Source of the DNA: Thermodesulfobacteriota bacterium
GTDB lineage: Bacteria; Desulfobacterota; Desulfuromonadia; Desulfuromonadales; Geopsychrobacteraceae
NCBI GenBank assembly: GCA_028282145.1
Contig: JANQIN010000168.1
Coordinates: 1-59,677, forward strand
Direction of reading: 5' to 3'
DNA: 59,677 nucleotides
Shown: piece by piece, positions 1 through 9,771 of the stretch
How positions within the stretch are numbered: the first letter of the stretch is position 1
Layout of the letters: each line of letters begins with the position of its first letter
The notes under the pieces: model-generated
What the model was told of the DNA's origin: nothing
The model's database searches: none
Seen by the model: only the letters and a program-made list of their open reading frames with translations
Position numbers and translations under genes: made by a program

Positions 1-347
1 AAGAATCTATATTGGATCACTATGCGGGCAAAAAAGCAAGGTGGCAAAGCAGAACAGGGGCGTTTAAAAAAGGCGCGCCTGCTTTTGGCGTTTGCTCTCC
101 ATAACGCCCTCTCTTCTCCCATCGGTCCGTTTGCCGGGGGTCGCCTACCGGGAAATATTGCGATTTCATTGTCCCGGTTTTATAGTCAATGAACTTTGGC
201 AAAAGACGGATCGGTATTCGCTCCATGAGCAACACAGCATCGATTTCAAGCGGAGTGCCGCAGCCATAACGGAAAGGGAAGACCCCCTTGCAACGGGTCG
301 TTCTTTTTCCCACGACCTTAGCTTGCCCCCGGGGAGTGTTCGCGCGA

Positions 348-1214
348 ATGAAACAAGATTTGCACGCCAACTCAACAGAACCCAATTGCCTGTTGCGTCG
401 ATTCATCGAAAACACGCAGGTACAGAACGGCATTATCGGCCTGATCCTTTTTAATGCCGCACTGCTCGGTCTCAAAACCTGGCCGGACGTCATGTCGCTA
501 GCGGGCGACGCCATTGTCGCGTTGGATCGGATCGTTTTGGCGGTGTTCGTTGTGGAAATCGGCATCCGCCTTTATGTCTATCGGCGTGCCTTCTGGCGTG
601 ACGCCTGGAGCCTTTTTGATTTTGCCGTTGTCGCTATCGCTCTTTTGCCTGCGGCCGGGCCGTTCGCCATATTGAGAACATTGCGTGTCCTCCGCGTACT
701 GCGACTGCTTTCGATGGTGCCTTCGATGCGGCGCGTGGTGGGGGCCCTGCTGGCGGCAATCCCGGGGTTGGGCTCCATCGCGCTGTTATTGATGATCATC
801 TATTATGTGTCCGCCGTGATCGCAACCAATCTGTTTGCCGAAGCCTACCCGGAATGGTTCGGTCATCTGGGTCGCTCGCTCTATACCCTGTTTCAAATTA
901 TGACGCTGGAAAGCTGGTCGATGGGGATTGCACGACCGGTGATGGACTCCTTTCCCTATGCCTGGGCATTTTTTGTTCCGTTCATTATGGTGGTGACCTT
1001 CACTATCCTCAATCTGTTCATCGCGATCATCGTTAACGCCATGCAGACCTACAGCGAACAGGAGCATCAAGAGACGGTGGCCGTCGTGGAACATGTCCGC
1101 ACACATATCGAAGCCGATCTGCACGCTGAAATCGGGACGTTGCGTCAGGAAATTCGAGAGTTGAAGCTGCTGCTGCAACACGGGAGAGAGTCCAATCCGG
1201 AGGGGCCGTCATAA
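348..1214 (+). CDS. Bacterial voltage-gated sodium channel (BacNav/NaChBac-like ion transport protein)
   Basis: One 6-TM ion-transport domain; S4 with regularly spaced Arg (RTLRVLRVLRLL); selectivity filter TLESWSM as in BacNav channels; C-terminal coiled-coil. Start placed at the internal ATG (MKQDLHAN) of ORF 288..1214. Confidence 0.88.
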   Translation: MKQDLHANSTEPNCLLRRFIENTQVQNGIIGLILFNAALLGLKTWPDVMSLAGDAIVALDRIVLAVFVVEIGIRLYVYRRAFWRDAWSLFDFAVVAIALLPAAGPFAILRTLRVLRVLRLLSMVPSMRRVVGALLAAIPGLGSIALLLMIIYYVSAVIATNLFAEAYPEWFGHLGRSLYTLFQIMTLESWSMGIARPVMDSFPYAWAFFVPFIMVVTFTILNLFIAIIVNAMQTYSEQEHQETVAVVEHVRTHIEADLHAEIGTLRQEIRELKLLLQHGRESNPEGPS

Positions 1215-1538
1215 AAAAGGCGATTCCAGACGGGCCTCGCCTACCTCGCGTATCGTATTTCCCGGTATTTTCACGACAACCTCTGTCGTCAATACGGTCT
1301 TTACCCCCTCCTAAACCCTCGGGAGACCCCGCCTTTCGGTCTCCGGAGAATGGATAAAACAACCCGTCTGTTTCCTTGGCGAAAAAACCATCCGGCTGCA
1401 CACAAAATCCTTTATTTATTGAGACCTTTTATCTGATTCGGACTTTGTTATAGTTTCACATATTGCTGTTGCAGCAGGAAGGTCATTTGAACGGTTCGGT
1501 GACCGTTCAAAAAACATCGCTGTGTAAGGAGAAGGGCC

Positions 1539-1988
1539 ATGAACCGCCTGATACAGATACTGTTTTTCAGTCTGATGTGCCTGCTCCTGACAACGCCGTT
1601 GCTGGCTGAAAAGTCTGCCTATATCGGTAAGGTCGCGAAGGTCTCCCCGGATGCGATGATCCTGAGAGACGGTCAAACGCTGGTGGCCAACAAAAACCTG
1701 GAAATTTTCGCCAACGACCTCTTTCAAACAGGCCCCACCGGAACCCTGGGAATCATTTTTCGTGATGGAACAATTCTGACGATCGGCCCGTCTTCCGAGT
1801 TTCATATTCGGGACTACGTGTTTGTCCCTCTCGAAAAGAAAACCTCTTTTCTGGGCAGAATGCGCCAGGGATCGCTTTCCTACATCTCGGGAGCGATGGG
1901 TCGAATGAACCCGGACTCGGTCAGGATTGAAACACCTACGGCTTACCTGGGGTTGCGCGGAACCAAGGTCCTGGTCCAAGTCGACTAA
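1539..1988 (+). CDS. FecR domain-containing secreted protein
   Basis: Signal peptide, then a FecR-like core (LRDGQTLVANKNLEIFANDLFQTGPTGTLGIIFRDGTILTIGPSSEF) and C-terminal VRIETPTAYLGLRGTKVLV. Confidence 0.8.
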   Translation: MNRLIQILFFSLMCLLLTTPLLAEKSAYIGKVAKVSPDAMILRDGQTLVANKNLEIFANDLFQTGPTGTLGIIFRDGTILTIGPSSEFHIRDYVFVPLEKKTSFLGRMRQGSLSYISGAMGRMNPDSVRIETPTAYLGLRGTKVLVQVD

Positions 1989-2026
1989 CCGCCTCGGAAT
2001 CCAATAGCCTATCTGAGGGAGGGGCT

Positions 2027-2620
2027 ATGAAATACACGTTTTTACTGGCAAGCCTTCTGGGTTTTCTACTCCTGGCCGGTTGTTCCACAACGCGTGTGGT
2101 GCTGGTTCCCGATCCGGATGGAAAGGTGGGAAAAATAGAGGTTGTCACCCGGGGTGAAAGCCAGGTCCTTGATCAAGCAGGTGAAAGTGTCACCGTTGGC
2201 AGTCTTCTTCCTCCTGCGGAACCGACCATCCTTTCTCAGGAAGAAATTGACAGCCGGTTTGGCTCCACCTTGCAAAACGAACCCGCCCCCCCGACCACCT
2301 ATATTCTGCAGTTCCGTCATGACTCGACGGAGTTGACCACAGCTTCCGCCGGCGAACTTCCAGCGGCAGTTGGCCTTATCAACCGTCGAAACTCCTGTTA
2401 CATCGTCGTTGCCGGGCATACCGACGCTGTGGGAGATAAAGCCTACAATACCGAACTGAGCTTACGCCGAGCCAACAAGGTACGCGGTTTACTGATCGAG
2501 CAAGGGGTTGAGGCCCGTTGTATCGAAACTCTGTCTTACGGCGAGAACGATCCTCTCATACCCACAGCGGACAACGTTGCTGAACCACGTAATCGGCGGG
2601 TTGAACTGGTCGTGCGTTAG
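2027..2620 (+). CDS. OmpA family lipoprotein
   Basis: Lipobox LLLAGC; OmpA C-terminal peptidoglycan-binding motif (VVAGHTDAVGDKAYNTELSLRRANKVRGLL...NRRVELVV). Confidence 0.88.
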   Translation: MKYTFLLASLLGFLLLAGCSTTRVVLVPDPDGKVGKIEVVTRGESQVLDQAGESVTVGSLLPPAEPTILSQEEIDSRFGSTLQNEPAPPTTYILQFRHDSTELTTASAGELPAAVGLINRRNSCYIVVAGHTDAVGDKAYNTELSLRRANKVRGLLIEQGVEARCIETLSYGENDPLIPTADNVAEPRNRRVELVVR

Positions 2621-2623
2621 GCG

Positions 2624-4711
2624 GTGGTTGTGCAAAGAAAAGTTCACCCCATGTCCTGGTTCGACACGGAAGCGGCTTCTTCCTCCAGGTTCGACCGTTC
2701 TCTTTTGTGTGTCGGTCTTCTCCTTTCGTTGCTGGTAGCCATCCTGGCGTTTTATCCTCCGCCGGCTTTCCAGCGGGCCAAGGCCTCTGTCTACGACTTC
2801 CAGCACCGTGGCCTCTCCTCCGCGCCACCTTCCAGCCTGCCGCTGATTGTGGATGTGGATGAGCAAAGCCTGTCTCAATATGGACAATGGCCCTGGCCCC
2901 GCTATCGCCTTGCATTGTTGATAGCGAAGCTTCAACGTTGGGGGGCCAAGGTTGTTGCGCTAGACATGGTTTTTCCCGAAGTCGACCGAACTTCCCCTGC
3001 TGTCATAAAGGCCGGTCTGGAGAAGGAACTGAACATTTCGGTGAGCCTGGAAGGCGTTCCCGAATCGTTGCGGGACAATGACCAGGTTCTGGCGGACGTC
3101 CTGGCGCGCGGACCCGTGGTTTTAGGACACTTTTTTTTCTTTAATGAAAGATCCCGCTCGAATCGTTGCTCTCCTCCCAGCACCCCGATCGGAATCGTCT
3201 CCCAGGGAAACGAAGCCGCCGAGTTGGCGTTATATGACGCCCAGGGTGTTCTCTGCAATATCCCCCTACTGGCCCAATCAACGCCCCGGTCAGGTTTCTT
3301 CAACGCACGGCCCGACATCGACGGGGTTTACCGAAAGTTGCCTCTGCTCATCCGTTACGAAGGACGTATTTACCCCTCCCTCGCCCTGGAGGCCACCTTA
3401 ATGGCTTTGGGAGAACGTCAGCTGGTCGTTGAACAGTCGCAAGACAGACTCCTCTTACGTTTACCGCACCGCACCGTTCCTTTGGACCGTTTGGGGAATT
3501 TGCACCTGCGGTTCCGCGGTCCCGGCCATACCTTTCCCTACGTTTCGGCTGCGGATATCCTGAACGATGAGGTTTCCGCAACACTCTTTCAGGATCGAAT
3601 CGTTTTTATCGGATCGTCTGCCGCCGGGATCAATGACCGCAGTGCAACGCCCACCGATCCTCTGATGCCGGGAGTTGAGCTTCATGCGGTGGCGGTGGAC
3701 AACTTGCTGCAGCAGGATGTATTGCACCCTCCACCGCTGAGCGCGCTTCTGGAGGCTCTTTTTGCCCTGATCGCAGGCTCTCTCTTTACGCTTGGTGTAT
3801 TGCGGGCCGGTCCCTACTTCGGCGCTTTTCTCCTCGTTATTGCCGGAGCGGCTGTGGTCGCTCTCTCTCAGACGCTCCTGTCCAGGGAAGGGCTTATCGT
3901 ATCCCCGGTACCGGCCATCACGGCGATGATCCTGGTTCTCACCTGCCTTGCCATACTCCAGTATTGGCGCGAAAGGGTCCTCACTCAAAAACGCTTTCGA
4001 CAGTACCAACGAAGTCAGGAGGCAACCATCGAGGGGTTTGGGGCTTTGGCGGAATACCGCGATCCGGAAACGGGAGGGCATATCAAACGAACCCAGATCT
4101 TTGTCAGACTCTTGGCGGCACACCTGGCAAAGGAGAAGGCTTATCAGGGGGCCCTTCCCCTCTCCGCCGTAGAAATCCTGGGAAAAGCGGCCCCTCTGCA
4201 CGATATCGGAAAAGTGGGGATGCCCGACCATATTCTGCTCAAACCCGACCGGTTGTCAGCGGAAGAGTTTGAGTCGATGAAACGTCATACGATTTACGGT
4301 GCACAAGTCATTGAAACGATCAAAAAAAAGGTGGGTGACACGCCATTTTTACGGTATGCCGGCGAAATCGCCCTTTCTCATCAGGAGAAATGGGATGGAA
4401 CGGGATATCCGGCGGGACTGAAAGGGGAGACGATTCCTATTTCGGCGCGTTTGATGGCTCTGGCCGATGTGTACGATGCCTTAATCAGCAAGCGGGTTTA
4501 CAAACCGGCATTGAGCCACGCCAAAGCGAGAAAAATCATTCTCGAAGGGCGTGGGAGCCACTTCGATCCAGTCGTTGTGGATGCCTTTTTAAAGGTGGAA
4601 CAGGCTTTCCTTTCGGTCGCACTGCACCATGCCGACTCCGATGACCATCGGGAAGCCTTACTCAAGGAGGATGTCTCCGAAATGCCCGAAATGACCTCTA
4701 CCGCAAGTTGA
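2624..4711 (+). CDS. CHASE2 sensor domain protein with C-terminal HD-GYP phosphodiesterase domain
   Basis: N-terminal TM plus CHASE2-like extracellular region (VDVDEQSLSQYGQWPWPR...ALDMVFPE), TM helices, then HD-GYP motifs (PLHDIGKVGMPD, GTGYPAGLKGETIP). Confidence 0.88.
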   Translation: MVVQRKVHPMSWFDTEAASSSRFDRSLLCVGLLLSLLVAILAFYPPPAFQRAKASVYDFQHRGLSSAPPSSLPLIVDVDEQSLSQYGQWPWPRYRLALLIAKLQRWGAKVVALDMVFPEVDRTSPAVIKAGLEKELNISVSLEGVPESLRDNDQVLADVLARGPVVLGHFFFFNERSRSNRCSPPSTPIGIVSQGNEAAELALYDAQGVLCNIPLLAQSTPRSGFFNARPDIDGVYRKLPLLIRYEGRIYPSLALEATLMALGERQLVVEQSQDRLLLRLPHRTVPLDRLGNLHLRFRGPGHTFPYVSAADILNDEVSATLFQDRIVFIGSSAAGINDRSATPTDPLMPGVELHAVAVDNLLQQDVLHPPPLSALLEALFALIAGSLFTLGVLRAGPYFGAFLLVIAGAAVVALSQTLLSREGLIVSPVPAITAMILVLTCLAILQYWRERVLTQKRFRQYQRSQEATIEGFGALAEYRDPETGGHIKRTQIFVRLLAAHLAKEKAYQGALPLSAVEILGKAAPLHDIGKVGMPDHILLKPDRLSAEEFESMKRHTIYGAQVIETIKKKVGDTPFLRYAGEIALSHQEKWDGTGYPAGLKGETIPISARLMALADVYDALISKRVYKPALSHAKARKIILEGRGSHFDPVVVDAFLKVEQAFLSVALHHADSDDHREALLKEDVSEMPEMTSTAS

Positions 4712-4762
4712 GTAAAGTTCCCCTTCCGGACAACCCTACTCTTCCCCCTGGCAACAACGTTC

Positions 4763-4945
4763 TCACAAAGGCGTGCTGCCCTCGTCATCAAACCATTGTT
4801 CGTTCAACTTCTTCAACTCTTCGGCCCAGGGCTGGAGCTCTTTCTGTGCCGCCATTTGAGAAAAGCTCAGGTGGCTGTACTTGTCCCAGAGATCCTCCGG
4901 GATACCGTGGGCCAGTTTTTCGTACCGTTCTCCAAGTGTCATCAA
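4763..4945 (-). CDS. Small hypothetical protein (60 aa)
   Basis: Short acidic ORF preceded by an SD-like GAGAGGAGAG on the minus strand; no family recognised. Confidence 0.45.
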   Translation of the reverse strand: MMTLGERYEKLAHGIPEDLWDKYSHLSFSQMAAQKELQPWAEELKKLNEQWFDDEGSTPL

Positions 4946-5600
4946 CGTCTCTCCTCTCGTGCGCTATTGAACGTCTCGACAGTTCTTTATACGCGAACCG
5001 TGCCAACTTCTTTGTTCTTTCCGTCACAGTTCGACGATTTTCCCGAAGCGGGTTCGATCTGTTGGGAAATCTGAAAAACCGGCTTTTTATCAGCCCCTTA
5101 GAAGAAAGTCAATAGGTGTTTCCCCACCAAGGACGCTTTCATGAGGGGCCGAAAGGGTCGGGATCGCTCCGGTTTTCAGACGCGGGACATTCGACTATCG
5201 AACCGATATTGTTGAAGGATTGTCGTGACGGCGTTACCGGGAGGTGACTATTTCACCAAAAAGAGAGGGATATCTTTTTCGCCGGGAAAAACCTAAAACT
5301 TTCAATATCTTACCAACTGGAAAGATGGTCTGGCCAATCTTTTGCGTGAAAAGGTTTTAGACACAGAGACCATTAAAGAGGCACGAAACGATTGAAAACG
5401 GCATTCTCGTAACGCCCGCGCTTTGTTATGCTACCAACACGTAACATTTTCGCCTTGGTCTCCCTCATTTTCCGATATAAGCAGTGAATGAACGCTATTT
5501 CCACATAGTCTATGTTGAAATATAGAAAACTTCCCGCTAGACTACCAATTTGGTAATATTTTCGTTCTGTCCACATACTGCTGTTATTCGAGGAGGAGTT

Positions 5601-6125
5601 ATGAAGAAGGTTCTGTCCCTGGCGCTCGCGCTGTTCCTTTGCCTGTCCACTGTTTCCCTGGCGGCCCACCACGAAAAACAACCGGACCAGAAAGCCCATG
5701 TCGCCTGCCCCCACTGCGGGATGGACCGGGTCAAGTTCGCTCACAGCCGGATGCTGATCGAGTACGAGAATGCTCCCAGCGTTGGTACCTGCTCGATCCG
5801 GTGCCTGGCGGTTGAATATGTTAACGCCATCGACAAACAACCGACCGCGATCAAGGTCGGTGATTTCAACACCAAGAAGCTGATTGATGCCGAGACCGCC
5901 TACTGGGTGATGGTCCCCGGCAAGATGGGCGTGATGACCCAACGGGCCAAATGGGCCTTTGCCGAGAAGGCCGCCGCCGAAGCTTACATCGCCGAAAACG
6001 GCGGGGATCTGGTCTCGTTTGACAGCGCGATGAAAGCTGCGTTGCAGGACCTGTATACGGACACACAAATGATCCGCAAAAAGCGCAAGATGAAGCGGAT
6101 GAAAAAGATGCACGGGCATAACTGA
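5601..6125 (+). CDS. NosL-family copper-binding accessory protein (first copy)
   Basis: Signal peptide; CPHCGMDRVKFAHSRMLIEYENAPSVGTCSIRC typical of NosL; aggaggag SD before ATG 5601; ATGA overlap with the next gene. Confidence 0.8.
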   Translation: MKKVLSLALALFLCLSTVSLAAHHEKQPDQKAHVACPHCGMDRVKFAHSRMLIEYENAPSVGTCSIRCLAVEYVNAIDKQPTAIKVGDFNTKKLIDAETAYWVMVPGKMGVMTQRAKWAFAEKAAAEAYIAENGGDLVSFDSAMKAALQDLYTDTQMIRKKRKMKRMKKMHGHN

Positions 6126-6598
6126 TGCCGATGCGTGCTCTCTGGCTTCTGCTGATTGTCCTGCTCCTCAGCGGGGCAACCCTTTCCTTCGCCGCCGATC
6201 CCCGGATGCCGAATAAAACGGATCGTTGCCCGGTCTGTGGGATGTTTGTCGCACCTTATCCCGAATGGGTCGCGACGATCCAGTTCAAGGACGATTCGCA
6301 GCTGTTCTTCGACGGGGCGAAAGACCTGTTCAAATACTACTTTGCCCTTCCGACCAAGGACGATCCTCGGACCCGGGAGCAGATTCGGGATATCTTTCTG
6401 ACCGACTACTACACCATGCAACTCCGGTCGGCCGGAGAACTGTACCTGATCCGCGGCAGCGATGTTTACGGCCCCATGGGGCATGAACTGGTTCCGGTGG
6501 CAGGTGAGGAAGCCGCCAAAACCTTTGCCCGCGACCATGGCAGTACCCATATCCTCACCCTGGATCAGCTGACACCCGAGCTGCTGCCGGAGGACTGA
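6125..6598 (+). CDS. NosL-family protein (second copy)
   Basis: Signal peptide; CPVCGMFVAPYPEWVATIQFKDDSQLFFDGAKDLFKYY typical of NosL. Confidence 0.82.
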   Translation: MPMRALWLLLIVLLLSGATLSFAADPRMPNKTDRCPVCGMFVAPYPEWVATIQFKDDSQLFFDGAKDLFKYYFALPTKDDPRTREQIRDIFLTDYYTMQLRSAGELYLIRGSDVYGPMGHELVPVAGEEAAKTFARDHGSTHILTLDQLTPELLPED

Positions 6599-6924
6599 TG
6601 TACCGCGCACACCTCTTTGCCTTCTGCCTCTGTTTTATGACGGTCCTGCTGATCGCTCTGATTCTGCAGGGTTTCCGACAGGCTGTCGATCAGGAGGTCC
6701 ACTGGGAAGGACAGCGGCAGCTGGTTTCCCAGTTGGGGCTGACCGATCTCGCCCTGTGGAGTGAAGCCCGCTACACCCGGCACATTTCACAAGCCGACCT
6801 GTTCACCCCCTTTCAGAATATGCCCGGCGCACCCGATCTTTTCCCCGCCGGGTCGATTCTGCCCCCGGCTTTTTCCCTTCCGCAAACCCGGGTTGAGGTG
6901 GTTCGTCAGGAGTCCTCCCAATGA
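6598..6924 (+). CDS. Small membrane-anchored hypothetical protein in the NosL/ABC cluster
   Basis: N-terminal TM; translationally overlaps the neighbouring genes (ATG shares bases with the upstream TGA). Confidence 0.65.
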   Translation: MYRAHLFAFCLCFMTVLLIALILQGFRQAVDQEVHWEGQRQLVSQLGLTDLALWSEARYTRHISQADLFTPFQNMPGAPDLFPAGSILPPAFSLPQTRVEVVRQESSQ

Positions 6925-8078
6925 CCCGGCAATGGAAGCTGCTCGACTACGCCCTCGCCTCCCTGTTACGTCGCAAAGGGAAAAATCTGTCGATTCTGGT
7001 GATCTACACCCTTACCGTTGCCACCCTGGCCTCGGTGCTGTTTCTGACCCAGTCACTGCGTCAGGAGGCCACCAAGGTCCTCAGCGGAGGGCCGGACCTG
7101 GTGGTACAACGACTGATGGCCGGTCGTCACGAGCTGGTTCCCCTCAACTACGCCGACCCGATCCGAAAGCTTCCCGGCGTTAAATCGGTACAACCTCGGG
7201 TCTGGGGGTACTACTACGACAGCCTCAAAAAAGTGAACCTGACCTTGATGGGGTTGCCGGCGGAACCGGAGATCCTGGTCCTGTTGGAGGGGGAACGCCC
7301 GTCGAAGGGGCAAGAGATCGCTGTAGGCCGGGGAATTGCCGACACTTACGGCTTTGGTGTGGGTGACAGCCTGTTGCTGATCGACGCCGCCGGAGAAAAG
7401 CAACTGTATCGGATTACCGGATTATTCGAGACCGGCTCCGACCTGCTGACCAACGACCTGATCCTTTTCCCCGAGGCAGAACTACGTCGTTTCTTCGCTA
7501 TGCCGACCAACCGGGCCACCGACCTGGCGGTTTCGGTTTACAACCCGCGTGAAGTGGCGACCCTGGCACAGAAGGTGCGTTATCACCTGCCCGACAGCCG
7601 ACCGATCGGAAAGACGGAGATTCTTCACACCTACGATACGGTCTTTCACTGGCGCAGCGGTATGTTGCTGACCGTCTCCCTGGCGGCGCTGATCGCCTTC
7701 TGTATCCTGGCCTGGGACAAAGCCACCGGCATCAGTGCCGATGAACGGCGGGAGATCGGCATCCTGAAAGCGGTCGGCTGGGATACGACCGACGTCCTCG
7801 CTCTCAAGTTCTGGGAAGGGCTGGCCGTCAGTCTGGTCGCCTTTCTGCTTGGAACGATTCTGGCCTGGACCCATACCTATGTCTTCGGTGCCGGGCTGCT
7901 GGCACCGGTAATTCAGGGGTGGTCGGTCCTCTTCCCCGACTTTGACCTGACCCCGTCTGTCGACCTGTACCAGCTCTTTATACTGGGGATGCTGACGGTG
8001 ACCCCCTATATCGCCTGTACCGTGATTCCTTCGTGGAAGGCGGCGATCACCGACCCCGACAGCGTGATGAGGAGCTGA
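6921..8078 (+). CDS. ABC transporter permease, FtsX/MacB-like
   Basis: N-terminal TM, periplasmic MacB-like domain, three C-terminal TMs with DERREIGILKAVGWDTTDVLALKFWEG motif. Confidence 0.87.
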   Translation: MTRQWKLLDYALASLLRRKGKNLSILVIYTLTVATLASVLFLTQSLRQEATKVLSGGPDLVVQRLMAGRHELVPLNYADPIRKLPGVKSVQPRVWGYYYDSLKKVNLTLMGLPAEPEILVLLEGERPSKGQEIAVGRGIADTYGFGVGDSLLLIDAAGEKQLYRITGLFETGSDLLTNDLILFPEAELRRFFAMPTNRATDLAVSVYNPREVATLAQKVRYHLPDSRPIGKTEILHTYDTVFHWRSGMLLTVSLAALIAFCILAWDKATGISADERREIGILKAVGWDTTDVLALKFWEGLAVSLVAFLLGTILAWTHTYVFGAGLLAPVIQGWSVLFPDFDLTPSVDLYQLFILGMLTVTPYIACTVIPSWKAAITDPDSVMRS

Positions 8079-8080
8079 CC

Positions 8081-8758
8081 ATGACCCCTCTGATTCAAAT
8101 CGACCAGGTCAGTCAGACCTTCAACCGCCATCAGCCGGACGAGGTACAGGCGCTGCGGGACGTCTCCTTGGATCTTCAGACCGGGGAAACCACCGTCCTC
8201 ACCGGTCCCAGCGGTTCGGGGAAAACCTCGCTGTTGAGCCTGATCGGATGCATGGCGCGACCCACCAGCGGACGGGTGCACCTGGAACAGCGGGAGGTGA
8301 CCCGTCTGCCGGAACGGTTCCTGGCGGAAGTTCGACGAGAGAACTTCGGATTTGTCTTTCAGCAGTTCAATCTGCTTCGGGATCTGACCGTCACCGACAA
8401 TATCCTGCTGCCCCTCACCCCCACCTCTCTTCCGGCACGGGAGATGCGGAACAGGGCAGAAGAGGTCCTGGAGCGGTTTGACCTGACCCGGCGGGCCACT
8501 CTGAAGGTGCGGCAGCTCAGCGGTGGGGAGCAGCAGCGGGTCGCCATCGCCCGGGCCCTGATCAACCGCCCTCGGGTCCTGATCGCCGACGAGCCGACCG
8601 CCCATCTGGACCACGCTCTGGCGGAGGGGCTGATGGAACTCCTTTCCAGCCTCAAGACTGACGGAACGACACTGATCCTGGCCAGCCACGATCCTTTTGT
8701 GATCGATCATCCCCTGATCGACCGCCGAGTTCAACTGCACGATGGAGCTTTGGCGTGA
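8081..8758 (+). CDS. ABC transporter ATP-binding protein (LolD/MacB-type)
   Basis: Walker A GPSGSGKTS, signature LSGGEQQRVAIARAL, Walker B VLIADEPTAHLD; start at ATG 8081. Confidence 0.93.
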   Translation: MTPLIQIDQVSQTFNRHQPDEVQALRDVSLDLQTGETTVLTGPSGSGKTSLLSLIGCMARPTSGRVHLEQREVTRLPERFLAEVRRENFGFVFQQFNLLRDLTVTDNILLPLTPTSLPAREMRNRAEEVLERFDLTRRATLKVRQLSGGEQQRVAIARALINRPRVLIADEPTAHLDHALAEGLMELLSSLKTDGTTLILASHDPFVIDHPLIDRRVQLHDGALA

Positions 8759-9771
8759 TCCTTCACCCCGGTATCCTGGCTTTACTTCTGGGGAGCGCCA
8801 TCACCCTGGTGATGTGCCTGCAGGCGGCCCGTCTGGGGCTGGAGGTGCTGGCCCATTGGGATCCGACCCGGTCTGACGAACGTCAGCTGATGCTGGAACG
8901 GAAGACCGACCTGATCTCGACCCTGATGAGCTATGCCCTGGGGTTTCAGATTGTCGCCGGGCTGCTCTACCTCTACACCCTGGAAGACCTGCACCGGCTC
9001 TTTATCGGCGCCATGTGCGCCACCGGCACTCTCAACGCCAACGAGATCGGTTGGATGGTGCTGCTGCTGAAGATCGTCCTCTTCTTTGGCGCCGCCTTCT
9101 GGGTCCACTTCAACCAGCTCGATCTGCGCACCGAAGACACCCCGCTGATGCGGGCCAAGTTCCGCACTCTGCTGGCGCTGGTTCCTCTGCTGGGACTGGA
9201 CCTTTATCTGCAGGTGGCCTATTTTTCAGGACTCAATCCGGAGATCATCACCAGCTGCTGCGGTTCCCTCTTCCGCCTCGGCAATACCGGGGTCGCCTCC
9301 GATCTGGCGGGACAACCGCCCGGGCAGACGATGGTTGTTTTCTTCTCTCTGGCAACCGTTCAACTGGTGCTGATCGGCTTCTGCCTCCGCAAACGGACCG
9401 CCATCGGCCGCTACCTGCTTTTTGTCAGCACCGCCTTCTTTTTTCTGGCAACGTTGGTGGCAGTGGTCTCCTTTATTTCACCGTACATCTATCAGATGCC
9501 GACCCATCATTGCCCCTTTGATATGCTGCAGCACCACTACAACTACATCGGCTATCCGTTTTATATCGCTCTCTTTACCGGTGTATTCTTCGGTCTGCTG
9601 CCGGGACTGAGTCTGCCCGGGGTACGGATCGCCTCCCTCAGGCCGGTGATCGAACGGTTTGAACACCGCTGGCTCTGGATCAGCCTGGTGGCCCATCTGA
9701 TTGTCCTGCTGATCGTCCTCTGGCCGATCCTCTTCTCGCCCTTCAAGCTGTTCGGAGGTGCCTTTGGATGA
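8755..9771 (+). CDS. Polytopic membrane protein of the NosL/SCO cluster
   Basis: About 8 hydrophobic segments; ATGA overlap with the ATPase gene; potential ligand motifs SCCG and THHCPFDMLQHHYNY. Confidence 0.75.
   Translation: MILHPGILALLLGSAITLVMCLQAARLGLEVLAHWDPTRSDERQLMLERKTDLISTLMSYALGFQIVAGLLYLYTLEDLHRLFIGAMCATGTLNANEIGWMVLLLKIVLFFGAAFWVHFNQLDLRTEDTPLMRAKFRTLLALVPLLGLDLYLQVAYFSGLNPEIITSCCGSLFRLGNTGVASDLAGQPPGQTMVVFFSLATVQLVLIGFCLRKRTAIGRYLLFVSTAFFFLATLVAVVSFISPYIYQMPTHHCPFDMLQHHYNYIGYPFYIALFTGVFFGLLPGLSLPGVRIASLRPVIERFEHRWLWISLVAHLIVLLIVLWPILFSPFKLFGGAFG

Noticed and set aside
5120-5545. Possible decayed gene between the small ORF and the first nosL (frame reading YLTNWKDGLANLLREKVLDTETIKEARND)
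   Set aside because: Short open stretch only; no confident family assignment, so not called a pseudogene.
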